Assembly: GCA_024036415.1 (NCBI GenBank)
Contig: JAMWET010000748.1
Location: 157,001-221,000, forward strand
Direction: 5' to 3'
Length of the DNA: 64,000 nt
Origin: Prochilodus magdalenae
Lineage: Eukaryota; Chordata; Actinopteri; Characiformes; Prochilodontidae
The notes below the pieces were generated by a model that saw only the letters and a list, made by a program, of their open reading frames with translations, did not search any database and was not told the origin of the DNA. The position numbers were made by a program, and so were the translations under genes. Of the stretch, positions 61,783 to 64,000 are shown piece by piece. Position 1 is the first letter of the stretch; the number at the start of each line of letters is the position of its first letter.

Positions 61783-63060
61783 CATTTCATTCACTTGTAA
61801 AGGGAAACACCCACATACACACTAGTGAGCACAAACACTATTGGCACAGTAAGCACACTTGTCTGAAGCAGTGAGCTGCTCTATCCATAGCACTCTGGGA
61901 GGAGCTGGGGCTTAGGGGCAGAAAGTACACTTGCCCAGAGCAGTGGACAGCTCTATCCTGCGTGCCCGGGGAGCAGCTGGGGCTTAGGGGCAGAAAGTAC
62001 GCTTGCCCAGAACGGTGGGCAGCTCTATCCACAGCACTGTGGGAAAAGTTGGGTCAGTACTTGGCACTAGGGGCAATGAGCACACTTGCCCAGAGCGGTG
62101 GACAGCTCTATCCACAGCACTGTGGGAAAAGTTGGGTCAGTACTTGGCACTAGGGGCAATGAGCACACTTGCCCAGAGTTGGGTCAGTATTTGGCACTAG
62201 GGACAGCTCTCATCCAGCTCTATCCACAGCACTGTGGGAAAAGTTGGGTCAGTACTTGGCACTAGGGGCAATGAGCACACTTGCCCAGAGTGGTGGGCAG
62301 CTCTGTCCACAGCACTGTGGGAAAAGTTGGGTCAGTATTTGGCACTAGGGACAATAAGCACACTTGCCCAGAGCGGTGGACAGCTCTATCCACAGCACTG
62401 TGGGAAAAGTTGGGTCAGTACTTGGCACTAGGGGCAATGAGCACACTTGCCCAGAGTGGTGGGCAGCTCTGTCCACAGCACTGTGGGAAAAGTTGGGTCA
62501 GTATTTGGCACTAGGGACAATAAGCACACTTGCCCAGAGCGGTGGACAGACAGCTCTACTTCCACAATGAGCACACTGTGGGAAAAGTTGGTGCCCAGCA
62601 CATACTTGGCACTACTGGGGCAAGGCTGGCTAGCACAAGCCTGTGCAGAATTGCTCAGGGAACCCAGAGCGGTGGACAGCTCTATCCACAGCACTGTGGG
62701 AAAAGTTGGGCCAGTACTTGGCACTAGGGGCAATGAGCACACTTGCCCAGAGCGGTGGGCAGCTCTGTCCACAGCACTGTGGGAAAAGTTGGGCCAGTAC
62801 TTGGCACTAGGGGCAATAAGCACACTTGCCCAGAGTGGTAGACAGCCCTATCCACAGCACTGTGGGAAAAGTTGGGCCAGTACTTGGCACTAGGGGCAAT
62901 GAGCACACTTGCCCAGAGTGGTAGACAGCCCTATTCACAGCTTGGGGTTAGGTGCCTTGCTCAAGAGCACATCAGTCAGTCGTGTCCTGTCTGTTTAGGG
63001 GATTGAACTGGTGCCCTTCCAGTCACAAGGCTGGCTATCTGACCTCCATCCCACAAGCCT
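61783..63060 (-). repeat. family 2 SINE whose interior is expanded
   Basis: The flanks of the minisatellite are the two ends of a reverse family 2 SINE: CACCCACATACACACTAGTG at the left; GGGGTTAGGTGCCTTGCTCA, GGGGATTGAACTGG and CACAAGGCTGG at the right. Confidence 0.7.
61835..62940 (+). repeat. 83-bp minisatellite (about 12 units)
   Basis: The unit runs GCACACTTGCCCAGAGCGGT..GACAGCTCTATCCACAGCAC..GTGGGAAAAGTTGGG..CAGTACTTGGCACTAGGGGC and measures 83 bp between well-formed copies (for example 62083 to 62166). The first units (61850-62040) are shorter or variant, and two internal units are rearranged (62185-62235 and 62545-62660). Open frames through it are by-products of the periodicity. Confidence 0.93.
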
Positions 63061-63275
63061 CAGTGCAGAATTTGCCACCTTCATTTTCTGTGTATATAGA
63101 GCTTTCTTTCTAACTAGAACTCAGTAGCATTACTGTAAGGGCCTGCAAGTTCAAAGTACTAATAATGGCTCTAGTGCATGTTCCTTTTTTAGGCTTTGTT
63201 TGCAGTTTATTTCGTATGTAAATCTCCCGTTTCCACTGGCTGAACTTGTGAAAACTGTGTTTGTGTTCTTGACAG

Positions 63276-63402
63276 TGAATAACATAGATGGTGAAAGCCT
63301 GCTCCTGAACGAAGAGAAGAAGGACTTAGACGAGTTGAATCAGATTGCCCCCAAACACATCTTACCCTACAGCTCCATGTTTGTGTTTGGCCAGTCCAAC
63401 CC
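63276..63402 (+). CDS. cacna1b: cacna1b exon e21: end of II-III linker before repeat III
   Basis: This 127-bp exon encodes MNNIDGESLLLNEEKKDLDE then LNQIAPKHILPYSSMFVFGQ and SNP. PYSSMF is the conserved Cav2 motif just before IIIS1; the next exon (expected to begin LRR/IRR..CHYI) is beyond the window. The acceptor is TTCTTGACAG and the donor is AACCC/GTGAGT. Phase is 1 in and 2 out. The internal Met at the start is a split codon, not a translation start. Confidence 0.93.
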
Positions 63403-64000
63403 GTGAGTATGATCCTTAAATACCTCCTAATTCTGGATGAAATATGTGACACCTTGAGGCAGGGATCACGAGGAGTTCCTGGAAGCCTCAAGCAAAGTGC
63501 TCTCAAGGGTTTTTGTCCTGCTCCGACACACCTGAGCCCTATCCTCAGCTAATTAATAAGCTCTCTCAAGTGTGGAATATAGTGTGAACGTGTTAGGAAA
63601 ACTGGAATTCGAGCTGGAACTGGAATTTGTCACCTTTAAGCTTTGGAGAGAAAAAGTTTCACACTTGGATTTTTTTTTATTGTTGCACAATGTGTTTTTA
63701 CTGAGGCAGCAAATTGAAAAATGATGGCTGAAATTAAAACTACAATTCAAACCACACTAGACCCTTTTCACTTTCACAGCTTGGTCCTTTCAGCAGCTTC
63801 TGAAGCGGGTGCATACATTTCCGGTATACGAATCACAAACAGCTCAGGCAGCAGGGCTGTAGAACACGGCAGACGTGGCTGTATTTACGTTAAAACAACA
63901 TATTTTTGCGAAGACGAACATTACTGGCTCTCAGCGGCAGCTCAACAAGCTTTGCACTTTATTAACTGAGGAGAAAGGCTCGCGGGCAGCTCAGGGGTGC
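63403..64000 (+). other. cacna1b intron 21 (5' part)
   Basis: 598 bp to the window end. No exon of repeat III is seen. An 82-codon frame at 63721 has no known similarity. Confidence 0.8.

Larger units (their letters stand above)
61676..63275 (+). other. cacna1b intron 20
   Basis: 1600 bp, mostly the SINE-derived minisatellite listed next. The last 200 bp before e21 are unique. Confidence 0.85.

Noticed and set aside
61962..62893. Several overlapping open frames with ALSTALWEKLGQYLALG-type repeats
   Set aside because: They are produced by the 83-bp minisatellite. The unit is not a multiple of three, so similar peptides appear in all frames; there is no start context or splice support.
61835..62940. 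CRISPR-like array
   Set aside because: Units are contiguous 83-bp repeats without unique spacers, in a vertebrate intron.

Overview
The window is vertebrate, almost certainly teleost, genomic DNA. It carries the middle part of one large plus-strand gene: an N-type (Cav2.2) voltage-gated calcium channel alpha-1 subunit, cacna1b. No bacterial-style genes, operons or independent protein genes were found. Sixteen coding exons can be placed with GT/AG splice sites and consistent phases. They run from the last part of repeat I (segment IS6) through the I-II linker with its beta-subunit site, all of repeat II, and the II-III (synprint) linker to just before repeat III. Both gene ends lie outside the window. 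Assignment to CACNA1B rather than CACNA1A or CACNA1E rests on family-specific stretches: [55 protein letters not shown] and the PPGETT stretch before repeat III. It is also supported by a 63-bp cassette matching mammalian exon 18a. Exon numbers used here (e7 to e21) follow the mammalian scheme anchored on e18a and are an inference.

Layout: 1-20812 is the 3' part of intron 6 and is mostly transposon-derived. e7 is at 20813. Intron 7 (about 9.9 kb) leads to e8, which carries the beta-binding AID. e9 has two usable donors. e10 (36754) and e11 (40505) finish the I-II linker and enter IIS1. e12 to e17 (41757-49443) encode repeat II, including the S4 sensor and the TGEDW pore. e18 (50415), cassette e18a (51315), the large e19 (60209), e20 (61488) and e21 (63276) encode the II-III linker.

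The introns are a dense record of fish mobile elements. There are tRNA-derived SINEs of at least two families and DANA/Mermaid-like V-SINEs. There are several broken Tc1/mariner elements, a recurring MITE family with TATCGTCGCTGTCC ends, and two inverted hAT elements that flank e7. There is a solo LTR nested in a SINE, a 1.7-kb tandem duplication, and an 83-bp minisatellite that grew inside a SINE. The repeat mix (V-SINE, Tc1, and repeats I associate with otophysan fishes) suggests a catfish/characin-type teleost, at low confidence.

The most informative observations are regulatory. A conserved e18a cassette is flanked by UGCAUG (Rbfox) motifs and pyrimidine tracts. e9 has an in-frame alternative donor that would add 11 residues to the I-II linker. 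Inverted hAT copies bracket the single exon e7. No wholly new system was identified.
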